Positions 34,108 to 43,866 of a stretch of 64,000 nt of DNA are shown here, piece by piece; position 1 is the first letter of the stretch; every line of letters begins with the position of its first letter. The position numbers and the translations under genes were made by a program. The notes beneath the pieces are model-generated. The model was not told where the DNA came from. It was given only the letters and a program-made list of their open reading frames with translations, and made no database searches. The stretch is from Tunturibacter psychrotolerans (lineage in GTDB: Bacteria > Acidobacteriota > Terriglobia > Terriglobales > Acidobacteriaceae): positions 1,674,001 to 1,738,000 of the forward strand of contig NZ_CP132942.1 in assembly GCF_040359615.1 (NCBI RefSeq). The letters run 5' to 3'.

Positions 34108-37100
34108 ATGTGGATCGTTCGTCTCGCGCTTAGGAGACCTTACACTTTTGTCGTCTTGTCGCTGCTGTTGTTTATTATTGGGCCCGTAGTCATGCTGCGC
34201 ACGCCGGTCGATATCTTTCCGAACATCGATATTCCGGTCGTATCCGTCGTATGGAACTACGCGGGCCTGTCGCCTGAGCAGCTGAGCGATAGAATTGTGC
34301 TGCCCTTCGAACGAAACCTGACGACTGTAGTCAACGACATCGAACACACCGAATCCCAAACACTGAGTGGCGTCTCTGTCGTAAAAATCTTCTTCCGTCC
34401 GTCGGTAAATATCTCGCAGGCCGTGGCGCAGGTCACCGCCATTTCACAGACAGCGCTTCGGCAGTATCCGCAAGGCACAACGCCGCCTCTGGTCATCCAA
34501 TACAGCGCCTCAAGCGTACCCATCTTGCAACTTGGGTTGTCTGGCCGTGGCCTCAGTGAACAACAGCTGTACGACTTCGGAACCAACTTCATCCGCACAC
34601 AACTGGCCACGGTTCAGGGCGCCTCCATGCCCTTCCCCTATGGAGGCAAGCAGCGCCAGGTGCAGGTAGATATCGATACGCAAAAACTGCAAGCCTATGG
34701 GCTCTCTGCTTCGGATATCGTAAACACCATCTCTACACAGAACATCATCTTGCCCGCCGGCGATATGAAGATGGGACATATCGATTACCAGATCGAAACA
34801 AACAGTGCACCAAGCTCCATCGCTGCTCTCAATAATCTGCCGATAAAGACGGTAAATGGCGCTACTATTTACATCCGTGATGTAGGTAATGTTCGCGACG
34901 GGTTTCCACCTCAGACCAACATCGTGCGTGTAGACGGACAGCGCGCCTCGTTGATGACGATGCAAAAAACGGGGAACGCCTCAACGTTACAAATTATCTC
35001 CGACACGCGAGCTCAGCTTCCGCTGATAGCAGCTCAGTTGCCCCCAGCTCTAAAAATACAGCCGATCGCCGACCAGTCAGTTTTTGTTCGTGGTGCCATC
35101 AGCGGCGTCGTTCGCGAAGCCCTTATCGCCGCATGTCTCACAGCTGCGATGATCCTGATATTTCTCGGCAGCTGGCGTTCCACCATTATTATCGCCGTCT
35201 CCATCCCGTTGTCGGTGATCTGTTCGTTGCTGATGCTCGCCGCCCTTGGCGAAACAATCAACATTATGACTCTCGGTGGACTGGCGCTGGCGGTAGGTAT
35301 TCTCGTCGACGACGCAACCGTCGAAATCGAGAACATTAATCGAAATCTCGAAGAGGGCAAAGAGGTCGAACAAGCGATTCTCGACGGAGCCGCTCAGATC
35401 GCAGTTCCAGCTTTCGTCTCGACGATTTCGATATGCATCGTCTTCGTTCCCATGTTCTTCCTGGGCGGAGTGGCGCGATATCTGTTTGTTCCGCTAGCCG
35501 AGGCAGTGGTATTCGCAATGCTCGCGTCCTACTTTCTCTCGCGAACCATCGTTCCAACGATGGCAAAATATCTGCTTAAGCCGCATGAGGAGTCGCATTC
35601 GACCCACGTCAGCCGCAACCCTTTGGTTCGCTTTCAACTTGCCTTCGAGCGCTACTTCGAAAAACTGCGCAACTGGTATCACGGTTTATTGAGCTTCTGT
35701 CTCGAGTATCGGGTTGCATTTCTTCTCTCGATCGCGGCTTTCTGGATCGGCTCTCTCGTGCTTCTCTATCCGTGGCTGGGGCAGGACTTTTTCCCGTCGG
35801 TCGACGGAGGGCAGTTCAAACTGCACGTTCGTGCGCACACGGGCACTCGTATCGAAGACACCGCGAAGCTATGCGACCAGATCGAAGACGTGATCCGTCG
35901 GGAGATCCCCGCCGCCGAACTAACCTCGGTCATCGATAACATCGGCATCCCGTACTCCGGCTTAAATCTCTCTTACTCGAACTCAGCTCCCGTCGGCACC
36001 GCCGATGCAGACATCCTGGTCTCGCTTGACGAAAAACATCATCCGACAGCCGAATACACTCATAAACTGCGTGACAAGCTCACGCAGCAGTTTCCCGGTA
36101 CAGAGTTCTACTACCTGCCGACCGACATGGTCAGCCAGATCCTGAACTTCGGTCTGCCGGCCCAGATTGACATTCAGGTAGTCGGCCAGCAGGTCGTCCA
36201 AAATCGCGCTGTGGCCGAACAGATGATGCAGCAGATCAGCCGTATCCCCGGAACGACCGACCTGCGAATTCAACAGCCGTTCAATCTGCCAATATGGACC
36301 ATTGATGTCGACCGCACCCGCGCGCAGCAGGTCGGCTACAGCCAGCGAGACGTCGCGAATAGTGTGCTTACGAGTCTTAGCGGCAGCTTCCAGACCAATC
36401 CAACGTTTTATCTCAATCCTCAAAATCATGTCAGCTATAACGTCGCTGTACAGACCCCACAATACGACGTGCTGAATCTGCAGCAACTTGAAAACTTTCC
36501 AATTGCGACAAACGGCTCGACACAGCAACCTCAGATTCTCGGAAACCTTGCCTCAATTCGAAGAGGGACCGAACAAGGCACTGTAAGCCACTACAACGCG
36601 CGGCCGGTAATTGACATCTATGGCGCGGTCGAAGGAACAGACCTCGCAAGCGTCTCAACAAAAGTTGAGCAGCTGGTCAAAGACAGCAAGGGCAAGTTAC
36701 CTCGGGGAACAGAAGTCTATGTTCGCGGACAAATCCAGACGATGCATACCTCCTTTACTGGATTGGTCTTCGGGCTGCTCTTCTCGATCGTCTTGGTCTA
36801 TGCGCTGATCGTGGTGAACTTCCAGAGCTGGCTTGATCCGTTCATCATCATCGCGGCGCTCCCTGGTGCTCTGGCTGGAATCGTATGGCTGCTGTTTCTA
36901 ACCGGCACCCACATCAGCGTCCCTGCGCTCACTGGCGCAATCATGTGCGTTGGCGTCGCGACAGCAAACTCGATTCTCGTAGTCAGCTTCGCAAAAGAGC
37001 AGATGGATCTTGGGCTGAGCCCTCTGGACGCCGCTCTATCCGCTGGTTTCACGCGGTTCCGCCCCGTCATTATGACGGCACTTGCAATGATCATCGGCAT

Positions 37101-37287
37101 GGTACCAATGGCACTCGGGCTAGGAGACGGAGGCGAACAAAATGCGCCGCTTGGCCGAGCCGTCATTGGCGGACTCTTGCTGGCGACCTTTGGAACGCTA
37201 ACCTTCGTTCCTGTCTTCTTTTCGTTTATGCATCGAAATGATCCCCCCGTCGCGGAAGATATCGAAGACACGCAAGAGACGATATGA
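34108..37287 (+). CDS. RND efflux pump, inner-membrane permease
   Basis: The product of 1059 residues has the twelve-helix RND layout with two large periplasmic loops. It begins with an N-terminal helix (TFVVLSLLLFIIGPVVMLR), then FPNIDIPVVSVVWNYAGLSP typical of the porter domain. The proton-relay pair D401/D402 lies in AVGILVDDATVEIENIN, as in the HAE1 drug-efflux group rather than the heavy-metal group. The last helices carry GVATANSILVVSFA. AAGGAG precedes the ATG at 34108. It forms a trimeric pump with the adaptor and channel encoded next. The substrates are likely hydrophobic drugs or solvents (inference). Confidence 0.95.
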   Translation: MWIVRLALRRPYTFVVLSLLLFIIGPVVMLRTPVDIFPNIDIPVVSVVWNYAGLSPEQLSDRIVLPFERNLTTVVNDIEHTESQTLSGVSVVKIFFRPSVNISQAVAQVTAISQTALRQYPQGTTPPLVIQYSASSVPILQLGLSGRGLSEQQLYDFGTNFIRTQLATVQGASMPFPYGGKQRQVQVDIDTQKLQAYGLSASDIVNTISTQNIILPAGDMKMGHIDYQIETNSAPSSIAALNNLPIKTVNGATIYIRDVGNVRDGFPPQTNIVRVDGQRASLMTMQKTGNASTLQIISDTRAQLPLIAAQLPPALKIQPIADQSVFVRGAISGVVREALIAACLTAAMILIFLGSWRSTIIIAVSIPLSVICSLLMLAALGETINIMTLGGLALAVGILVDDATVEIENINRNLEEGKEVEQAILDGAAQIAVPAFVSTISICIVFVPMFFLGGVARYLFVPLAEAVVFAMLASYFLSRTIVPTMAKYLLKPHEESHSTHVSRNPLVRFQLAFERYFEKLRNWYHGLLSFCLEYRVAFLLSIAAFWIGSLVLLYPWLGQDFFPSVDGGQFKLHVRAHTGTRIEDTAKLCDQIEDVIRREIPAAELTSVIDNIGIPYSGLNLSYSNSAPVGTADADILVSLDEKHHPTAEYTHKLRDKLTQQFPGTEFYYLPTDMVSQILNFGLPAQIDIQVVGQQVVQNRAVAEQMMQQISRIPGTTDLRIQQPFNLPIWTIDVDRTRAQQVGYSQRDVANSVLTSLSGSFQTNPTFYLNPQNHVSYNVAVQTPQYDVLNLQQLENFPIATNGSTQQPQILGNLASIRRGTEQGTVSHYNARPVIDIYGAVEGTDLASVSTKVEQLVKDSKGKLPRGTEVYVRGQIQTMHTSFTGLVFGLLFSIVLVYALIVVNFQSWLDPFIIIAALPGALAGIVWLLFLTGTHISVPALTGAIMCVGVATANSILVVSFAKEQMDLGLSPLDAALSAGFTRFRPVIMTALAMIIGMVPMALGLGDGGEQNAPLGRAVIGGLLLATFGTLTFVPVFFSFMHRNDPPVAEDIEDTQETI

Positions 37288-37348
37288 GTGAACCGGGATC
37301 ATTCAACCTACTGAACACCGCGCCAATAGCGCATTTGGAGAGATGGCA

Positions 37349-38644
37349 ATGAACGCCGATGACCAGAAGATACAAGGGATTAACAGAGACGGAAGCGCAG
37401 CCGAAGAGCGAGCGCCGGCCAGCGATGCTCAGCAGACGAAACAGGAGACGCCAACTGTCTCGCGCGGGTCGGTACTCTCTCTTGTCGCGATCCTGCTGGT
37501 TGTAGCCATCGTCGTTGCGGTCTTCGGAATCATCGCACGTAAGCATGCAAGCGCTGAGCTGACGACGTACACCAAAAACACCTCAGCCCCTCCAGTGACT
37601 CTGGAGCAGCCCGTCATGCAGCATGGTGGTCGCGAGATCGTGCTTCCCGGCAATATGCAGGCCTTCACCCTCGCGCCGATCTACGCACGTACAACCGGCT
37701 ATGTAAAGGCTTGGTATCACGACATCGGAACGCCCGTGCACAAGGGTGAGTTGCTTGCGGTAGTTGAAACTCCGGAGTTGGATCAGGAGCTCGCCTCTGC
37801 GAAGGCAGACCTCGCTACGGCAAAGAGCAATGCCAGCATCGCAAAGGTAACCTCCGATCGCTACGGCGACCTCATAGGCCGCAACGCTGTCTCTCAACAA
37901 GACACAGACACGGCAGCCCAGGCATTGGAGGCGAGAAACACTCAGGTAGCTTCGGCTGCGGCGAACGTTCAGCGATTGGAAGAACTAGTCTCCTTCGAAC
38001 GCATCATAGCCCCCTTTGATGGCGTGATTACCGCACGCAATCTAGACATCGGACAACTCATCACGGCGACAGGAAGCACCTCGACTTCCGGCGGCGCAAT
38101 CTCAGGAAACAAGGAGATCTTCGATATCTCTGCGGTACGCACGCTCCGCGTATTTATCAACGTGCCGCAGATTTATTCGCCGGATGCAAAAAACGGAATC
38201 ATCGCGAAGCTGACCCTGCCGCAGTACCCAGGTCGCACCTTTGAAGGCAAACTGGTGCGTTCGTCAGACGCAGTTGATCCCGCGACGCGAACGCTGCTCG
38301 CTGAAGTAGATGTGGACAACCGGTCAGGCGAACTGTTGCCGGGAAGTTATACGGAGGTGCATCTCAACGTTTCCAGCGCAGCGCCTGTCCTGATCGTTCC
38401 GGCGAGCGCATTGATCTTGGAACCAGACGGATTGCGCGTCGCGACCGTCGACACAAATCATCACGTTCATATGGCGCGGATAACGCCGGGCCGTGACTAC
38501 GGTACGACTGTCGAAGTTTTAGCTGGTCTCAAGCCTGGAGACTACATCATTGGCAACCCACCCGATTCGCTGACCGACGGAGAGGAAGTTCGCGTCGTCA
38601 ACCCCAACAGCAATCAGAATCAGGCTGCGGAGGGCAAACGATGA
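37349..38644 (+). CDS. RND efflux periplasmic adaptor (membrane fusion protein)
   Basis: The product of 431 residues has one N-terminal membrane anchor (LSLVAILLVVAIVVAVFGII), then the split biotinyl-lipoyl-like domain (ARTTGYVKAWYHDIGTPVHK ... FDGVITARNLDIGQLI) with an alpha-hairpin between, a beta-barrel and a membrane-proximal domain. It links the inner-membrane pump to the outer-membrane channel. GGAG at 37337 is well spaced for the ATG at 37349 and too close for the one at 37343. Its 3' end overlaps the channel gene by 4 nt. Confidence 0.93.
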   Translation: MNADDQKIQGINRDGSAAEERAPASDAQQTKQETPTVSRGSVLSLVAILLVVAIVVAVFGIIARKHASAELTTYTKNTSAPPVTLEQPVMQHGGREIVLPGNMQAFTLAPIYARTTGYVKAWYHDIGTPVHKGELLAVVETPELDQELASAKADLATAKSNASIAKVTSDRYGDLIGRNAVSQQDTDTAAQALEARNTQVASAAANVQRLEELVSFERIIAPFDGVITARNLDIGQLITATGSTSTSGGAISGNKEIFDISAVRTLRVFINVPQIYSPDAKNGIIAKLTLPQYPGRTFEGKLVRSSDAVDPATRTLLAEVDVDNRSGELLPGSYTEVHLNVSSAAPVLIVPASALILEPDGLRVATVDTNHHVHMARITPGRDYGTTVEVLAGLKPGDYIIGNPPDSLTDGEEVRVVNPNSNQNQAAEGKR

Positions 38645-40080
38645 AGGTCCGCAATCTGTTAGTCCCTGGTGCGCTGCTCGGCGCGATGGCGATAAGCGGT
38701 TGCAAAGTTGGGCCAAACTATAAGGTCCCAACCATGCCGGCCCCTCCCGCTTTCTCGGACGAAGGCCACAACGGCGACTGGGCCTCCGCGAAGCCTGCCG
38801 ATGGAGTCGACCGCGGAATTTGGTGGGCAGTCTATCAGGACAACGAACTAAACAATCTTGAGCAACGATGCGCGACTGCGAACCAGAACATCGCCGCCGC
38901 TCTCCAGGCATACGATCAGGCTCACGATCTTGTTCGAGAAAATCGTTCTGCGCTCTATCCGACGGTATCGCTAGGCGCCGGCGCATCACGCAATCGAATC
39001 TCGAATAACGCACCTCTGAGACTAGCAAATACGGCCCAATCTTATTGGGATTTTCTCATTCCGCTGAGCATCTCTTGGGAGCCGGACCTGTGGGGAGGAA
39101 TACGCAGGCAGATCGAATCGAGCGCAGCAAGCGCACAAGCTACTTCTGCCGATCTCGCCAACACTCAGCTCAGCCTCCAGGGACTCCTCGCTGTCACTTT
39201 CTTCCAGATTCGCGGAATTGATCTTCAATTGCAGCTTCTGCGATCAACGATCGATGCCTATACCGAGGCCCTTCAGCTCACAGAGGACAGGCTAACAGGC
39301 GGCCTCAGCTCGGACAGCGATGTCCAGCAGGCAAAGGCACAACTGGAAGAGACCAGGGCGCAGCTCATCGATCTCGGCGTTCAGCGCGAACAGTTCGAAC
39401 ACGCAATCGCTGTTCTCGTAGGAGAACCCGCGATTGGCTTTCACATCGCAGAGCACCCGGTCGTCGGCGATCCCCCTAGCATCCCCACCGGCGTCCCATC
39501 GGAGCTGCTGCAGCGCCGCCCGGACATTGCGGCTGCCGAGCGTCGCGTTGCATCCGCGAATGCTCTCATTGGAGTCGCGAAGTCTGCCTACTATCCCACC
39601 GTCTTTCTCGGCGCAGGAGGCGGCGTACAAAGCTCCACCATCAGCAATCTCTTTAACTCAACCAGCACGCAATGGAACGCCGGTCCATCGGTCAATGAGA
39701 TTCTCTTCGATGCGGGTCGCAGAAGAGCCCAGATGGACTTAGCAATTGCGCAGCGAGAGCAAGCCACGGCTCTTTATCGCGAGCAGGTGCTTTCCGCATT
39801 TCGCGATGTAGAGGATCAACTCTCGGCTTTGAGAGTGTTGGAACAAGAGGCATCGGTGCAGGACAAAGCCGTAGATGCAGCGAAAAAGAGTACAGAGCTC
39901 TCAACGCTTCGCTACAAGCGCGGACTCGCCCCTTACCTCGAAGTGCTCACAAATCAGACCATCGAGTTGACAGATGAAAGAGCCGCCGCATCTTTGGTTG
40001 CTCGGCGGATCGTAGCAAGCACCCAGTTGCAGATGGCCCTCGGAGGAGGCTGGAACTCCATTCAACTCCCCACAAACTAG
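38641..40080 (+). CDS. RND efflux outer-membrane factor lipoprotein (NodT family)
   Basis: The 479-residue product has a lipoprotein signal with lipobox AISGC at about residues 18-22 and the typical start KVGPNYKVPTMPAPPAF. Two OEP repeats follow, the second with IPTGVPSELLQRRPDIAAAE, the signature of NodT/OprM-type channels. It forms the trimeric outer-membrane duct of the pump. The ATGA overlap with the adaptor gene shows translational coupling. Confidence 0.94.
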   Translation: MKVRNLLVPGALLGAMAISGCKVGPNYKVPTMPAPPAFSDEGHNGDWASAKPADGVDRGIWWAVYQDNELNNLEQRCATANQNIAAALQAYDQAHDLVRENRSALYPTVSLGAGASRNRISNNAPLRLANTAQSYWDFLIPLSISWEPDLWGGIRRQIESSAASAQATSADLANTQLSLQGLLAVTFFQIRGIDLQLQLLRSTIDAYTEALQLTEDRLTGGLSSDSDVQQAKAQLEETRAQLIDLGVQREQFEHAIAVLVGEPAIGFHIAEHPVVGDPPSIPTGVPSELLQRRPDIAAAERRVASANALIGVAKSAYYPTVFLGAGGGVQSSTISNLFNSTSTQWNAGPSVNEILFDAGRRRAQMDLAIAQREQATALYREQVLSAFRDVEDQLSALRVLEQEASVQDKAVDAAKKSTELSTLRYKRGLAPYLEVLTNQTIELTDERAAASLVARRIVASTQLQMALGGGWNSIQLPTN

Positions 40081-40229
40081 AGCCGCAATCACCAAGCCGC
40101 ATCGTCAATGTAATCGATTTTGTTTCGACGAAGAGAACAACATCAATCTCCTCGTCGGAAGAAAATCTAGAAGATCGCGGACACGAACAGGGAAGTGTCG
40201 GCAGTAGTTAACCGATACCGAACTCATTG

Positions 40230-41264
40230 TTATCGCCGCTCTGGCAGGACACTCCAAATAGCATTGTCTTCCTGACCGAGAACCCACGCACAAATACCCT
40301 GTAGATGCTGTTCCTTCGCCAGATTGTAGCGATCGGAAAATCCGCGCTTTTCAGTGTAAAAGATCCACTCGCGCATCTGGTCCCGATAAAAGAAGAAATA
40401 AGCCGAGTGATCCACGGGATCCCACTGTTCATGGCCGTCGTAGGTATCACGGAGTGTCTGTACGTCGGCCGCGCTAATGTAATCCGCCGTGATGTTAGGT
40501 TTCTGTTCCTTCTCGTTCAGCCCCGGATCACCCGCATACCAGTGATAGCCATAGAGTGCGATACCGAGCGACAACTTCTCCCTCGGTACTACCTTCAGCG
40601 CATAGTCAAGGTTCTCATTGGTCCACACCCATCCCCCAACTGGCCCAGGTGTAGTCCATCGCGTGTGTTGGTCATAAGTCATCAGGCAGATCAGATCGAC
40701 GGAGTCACTAAGCGCCTTTAGGTCGAACACTCCACGCCAGTCCGCGAAGATCCATTTGCTGAACGCGCTATGCCCCGGGTGCCCGGGGGCGTTGGGAACT
40801 ACCGCAATCTGCAGTTGCAGGTGTTCCCCGTGCATGGCATCTGCGATGCGTTTTACAGTTGCCGACAGAGCATCACGGTCGGTCCACAAAATATTCTCGA
40901 AATCAAGCTGGAAGCCATCATAGCCATTCTGCTTGCACTCAGAGATCAACGATGCGATCAATGCCGTCTGTGCCTTATCGCTCGTCAGCAACGAGTGGAC
41001 GCCGGTCTTATCGAAGATAGCGATGATGGGAAACGAAGCGATGTGCCGCTGCTTCACAACGCGCATAACAGCTGGATCTGGCTCGCCGTACACCAGTCCA
41101 TTCGAATCCACCCCGTACCACGTTGGGACGATGATATCGACCTTGGTCTGATGCTCCATGAAATCGCGAACCGAATCCGGATGATCAGTCATGTAGAACA
41201 GCGTCTTGGGCTGTGCCAAAACCGTTGGCACAATAAAAAGAAGGCAGAGCAGAAGTTTCGTCAT
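40230..41264 (-). CDS. GH18-family glycoside hydrolase
   Basis: The 344-residue product has a signal peptide (LLLCLLFIVPTVLAQ) and a GH18 barrel. The catalytic strand reads NGYDGFQLDFENI, a DGxxxDxE motif with Glu as the acid/base. VDLICLMTYDQH and LSLGIALYGYHWY match later strands of the fold, and the C terminus has a GICAWVLGQED strand. GH18 enzymes cut beta-1,4 bonds next to N-acetylglucosamine; both chitinases and endo-beta-N-acetylglucosaminidases belong here. The third Asp of the motif is Gln, as in YaaH-like members. It lies 39 nt after the GH92 gene in one unit, so glycan-releasing activity is an attractive idea. ATG at 41264 follows GAGG. Confidence 0.82.
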   Translation of the reverse strand: MTKLLLCLLFIVPTVLAQPKTLFYMTDHPDSVRDFMEHQTKVDIIVPTWYGVDSNGLVYGEPDPAVMRVVKQRHIASFPIIAIFDKTGVHSLLTSDKAQTALIASLISECKQNGYDGFQLDFENILWTDRDALSATVKRIADAMHGEHLQLQIAVVPNAPGHPGHSAFSKWIFADWRGVFDLKALSDSVDLICLMTYDQHTRWTTPGPVGGWVWTNENLDYALKVVPREKLSLGIALYGYHWYAGDPGLNEKEQKPNITADYISAADVQTLRDTYDGHEQWDPVDHSAYFFFYRDQMREWIFYTEKRGFSDRYNLAKEQHLQGICAWVLGQEDNAIWSVLPERR

Positions 41265-41303
41265 CAAGGCCTCATCAAATGGGCTGGAACAAGATTGATA
41301 AAA

Positions 41304-43652
41304 TTAAGCGCTCTCAAGCGTCAGAGATGGCGGCACATCTGCTGGTTGGGATCCAAACGCGAGATTCGGCTTGTCCCCCATCTCGAAGACGATGCGTGCC
41401 CCGTTCACAATATCCAGATGATTGAACCAGGATTTTGTATACGGTTTCCCATTGAAGGTCACGGACTGAATGTATTGATCTGTCGGCGAATGGCGACGCG
41501 CCACAATCTCAAGCTGCTTGCCCTTGCCCAGTTGCACACTCACTTGATCGAACAACGGCGTGCCGAAGACATAGTTGCCGCTCACCGGGTCAACAGAATA
41601 AAAGCCCAGGGAACTTAGAATGTACCAGGATGACATCTGGCCCACATCTTCGTTGCCCTGCAATCCATCCGGAAGCGCGGCATACATCTTCTCCATCAGC
41701 ATACGCACCCGTGCCTGTGTCTTGTGCGGCTGGCCAGCATACGAATAAAGATAGGCGATATGATGCGATGGCTCATTACCGTGCGCATACTGGCCCACTA
41801 GGCCCGCAATATCCGGCGGAGCATCTGCAGGCAGTGTCGAAGGTTGATCGAACAACTCATCGAGCTTCTCGAGAAACTGCTTCTGTCCTCCGAGTATTTC
41901 AATCAACCCTGCCGCATCATGCTGAATCCCGAACGTAGTCTGCCATGAGTTCGACTCAGTAAAGTCGCGCCACTTCTTCGTCGTTCCCATCTCGATCGGA
42001 TCGAAGGGCCCAGCCCATTCCCCATTCGCCAGCTTAGGCCGCGCAAAGTTTATTGAGCGGTCGTAGTAGTTGCGATAGTTGCGCGAGCGCTCAACCAGCA
42101 TCGTCGCGTCATCTGCATGGCCAAGCTTCTTCGCGACGTGCGCAATTGACCAGTCATCATAGCAATACTCGAACGTCTTGCTGACTGACTCCTCTTCGAG
42201 ATCGCACGGGATGTAGCCTTTCGAACGGTAATAACCCAGACCGCGATAGTCATCCACCATCGCACGTTTCATCATCACCTTATAAGCGCGTTCATAATCC
42301 ACACCTGGGATGCCTTTATTGCAAGCCTCAGCGATCACAGCGGCTGAGTGATAGCCCGTCATCGTCCCGGTCTCACAGCCCTGCAGCGGCCAAACCGGCA
42401 TTCCGGCGGGACTTTCTTCCGCCATGCGGATCAAAGCATTTGCAAAGTCCGGCACCCGATCCGTCGCGATCAGCGTATACAGAGGATGAGCGGCGCGATA
42501 GGTATCCCACAGCGAAAACGCGGTATAGTTCCGCTGGCCGTTCTGTAGTTGATGGATTTGTTTATCCATCCCGCGATAGCTCCCGTCGGCATCATCGAAC
42601 AGCGAAGGTCCAACGCAAGCGTGATATAGCGCCGCATAAAAAATTTTCTGATGCGTCTCATGCTCCGTCTTGATCCTGATGCGAGAGAGTTGTTGATTCC
42701 ACTTCTCGCGTGCGTCGCGGCGAACTTTTTCGAAGTCCCATCCCGGAAGCTCTACTTTCAGATTGTTCGCAGCTGACTTAGCGCTCACTCCGGAGATCCC
42801 AGTCTTCACCAAAACCACCGGATCCTTCGCCGTATCGAAAAACAGAACGCACTTCAGTGATTTACCCGTCAGCGGCTGTGTCCCCGCCGGAACTTCAACC
42901 CCCTCCCGATAAAAGACAACCCGAGTCGGCTGCTGAGAAAACTTCATCGTGAAGTAGATCTGCCGCCCATCACCCCAGGCCTTCGTGGTGCGCCCCCCAG
43001 CCAGCGTATCCGGTGCGGTGCGCTCAAGCGAAGACGTGACCACGGCCGATTGCCCGTTATAGGCGTAACTGTGTTCAAGGTCGACAATAATATGACCAGA
43101 CTTCGGAGCATCCGCCCCAACCGGAAAACTGTAACGATGCAATCCCGTGCGCTCCGTCGCAGTCAGCTCAGCGCGAACCCCATAATCCTTCAGCAGCACA
43201 GAATAGAAGCCAGGCTCGGCATGCTCGTCCGCATGGTCAAACCGCGACCTATAGCCCTCGTCAGGATTACTCCGTGGACCGGGCACAATCTTCGACTCAC
43301 CGGTCCCGGGCATCACAAGAAAATCGAGCAGATCCCCGCAACCCGTGCCGCTCAGATGGGTGTGGCTAAAGCCCATAATCGAGGTGTCTGAGATGTGATA
43401 ACCCGAGCACCAGTCCCATTGATCGTTGAAGGTGTCCGGACTGAGTTGAACCGCACCGAATGGCACCGTGGCTCCCGGAAACGTATGCCCATGCCCACCG
43501 GTCCCGATTCTGATATCAACCAGCGACGCCGCATCGAACGTGGTACTCGTGGCTTTGGAACCGGGAATGATTTTGCCGAATGCGCTTGTCTCCGTCGCAC
43601 TAACCGCACAGGCAGCCGAGACGCCGCCGAGGAATGTTCTTCTTGAAATCAC
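41304..43652 (-). CDS. Tat-exported GH92 alpha-mannosidase
   Basis: The 782-residue product starts at a GTG with GGAG 5 nt upstream and has a twin-arginine signal (SRRTFLGGVSAACAV). GH92 signatures are clear: VDIRIGTGGHGHTFPGATVP, MGFSHTHLSGTGC, YHACVGPSLF, FSLWDTYRAAHPLY, LQGCETGTMTGYHSAAVIAE and GNEPSHHIAYLYSYAGQPHK. The family comprises Ca2+-dependent exo-acting alpha-mannosidases, mostly alpha-1,2. With GH125 divergent and GH18 downstream it points to high-mannose N-glycan or fungal mannan breakdown. Confidence 0.93.
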   Translation of the reverse strand: MISRRTFLGGVSAACAVSATETSAFGKIIPGSKATSTTFDAASLVDIRIGTGGHGHTFPGATVPFGAVQLSPDTFNDQWDWCSGYHISDTSIMGFSHTHLSGTGCGDLLDFLVMPGTGESKIVPGPRSNPDEGYRSRFDHADEHAEPGFYSVLLKDYGVRAELTATERTGLHRYSFPVGADAPKSGHIIVDLEHSYAYNGQSAVVTSSLERTAPDTLAGGRTTKAWGDGRQIYFTMKFSQQPTRVVFYREGVEVPAGTQPLTGKSLKCVLFFDTAKDPVVLVKTGISGVSAKSAANNLKVELPGWDFEKVRRDAREKWNQQLSRIRIKTEHETHQKIFYAALYHACVGPSLFDDADGSYRGMDKQIHQLQNGQRNYTAFSLWDTYRAAHPLYTLIATDRVPDFANALIRMAEESPAGMPVWPLQGCETGTMTGYHSAAVIAEACNKGIPGVDYERAYKVMMKRAMVDDYRGLGYYRSKGYIPCDLEEESVSKTFEYCYDDWSIAHVAKKLGHADDATMLVERSRNYRNYYDRSINFARPKLANGEWAGPFDPIEMGTTKKWRDFTESNSWQTTFGIQHDAAGLIEILGGQKQFLEKLDELFDQPSTLPADAPPDIAGLVGQYAHGNEPSHHIAYLYSYAGQPHKTQARVRMLMEKMYAALPDGLQGNEDVGQMSSWYILSSLGFYSVDPVSGNYVFGTPLFDQVSVQLGKGKQLEIVARRHSPTDQYIQSVTFNGKPYTKSWFNHLDIVNGARIVFEMGDKPNLAFGSQPADVPPSLTLESA

Positions 43653-43760
43653 TGAAGCTCCGTGGATACTGAATCACAAACACAAAAGGTGGAAGTTGCT
43701 CAGACGGTATCTGCCTTCGCAACAGTGTATTGACGTAGACTAAACCGAATCGAACGTAAT

Positions 43761-43866
43761 GATCAAAATATTGACGAATTATCGATCAAAAAGTCATCCT
43801 CGTGAAATATTAGATCTCACGGTATCTTCGATCACCTATATTATCCAAGAATCAGTCGATCAAAAA
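43761..43866. promoter_or_regulatory. repeated GATCAAAA sites between the divergent mannosidase genes
   Basis: GATCAAAA occurs at 43761, 43784 and 43858, with related GATCTCAC (43813) and GATCACCT (43830) between. The AT-rich 213-nt gap separates divergent GH92 and GH125 genes, so a shared regulator site is plausible. The spacing is irregular (17-29 bp) and no regulator gene is adjacent. Confidence 0.3.
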
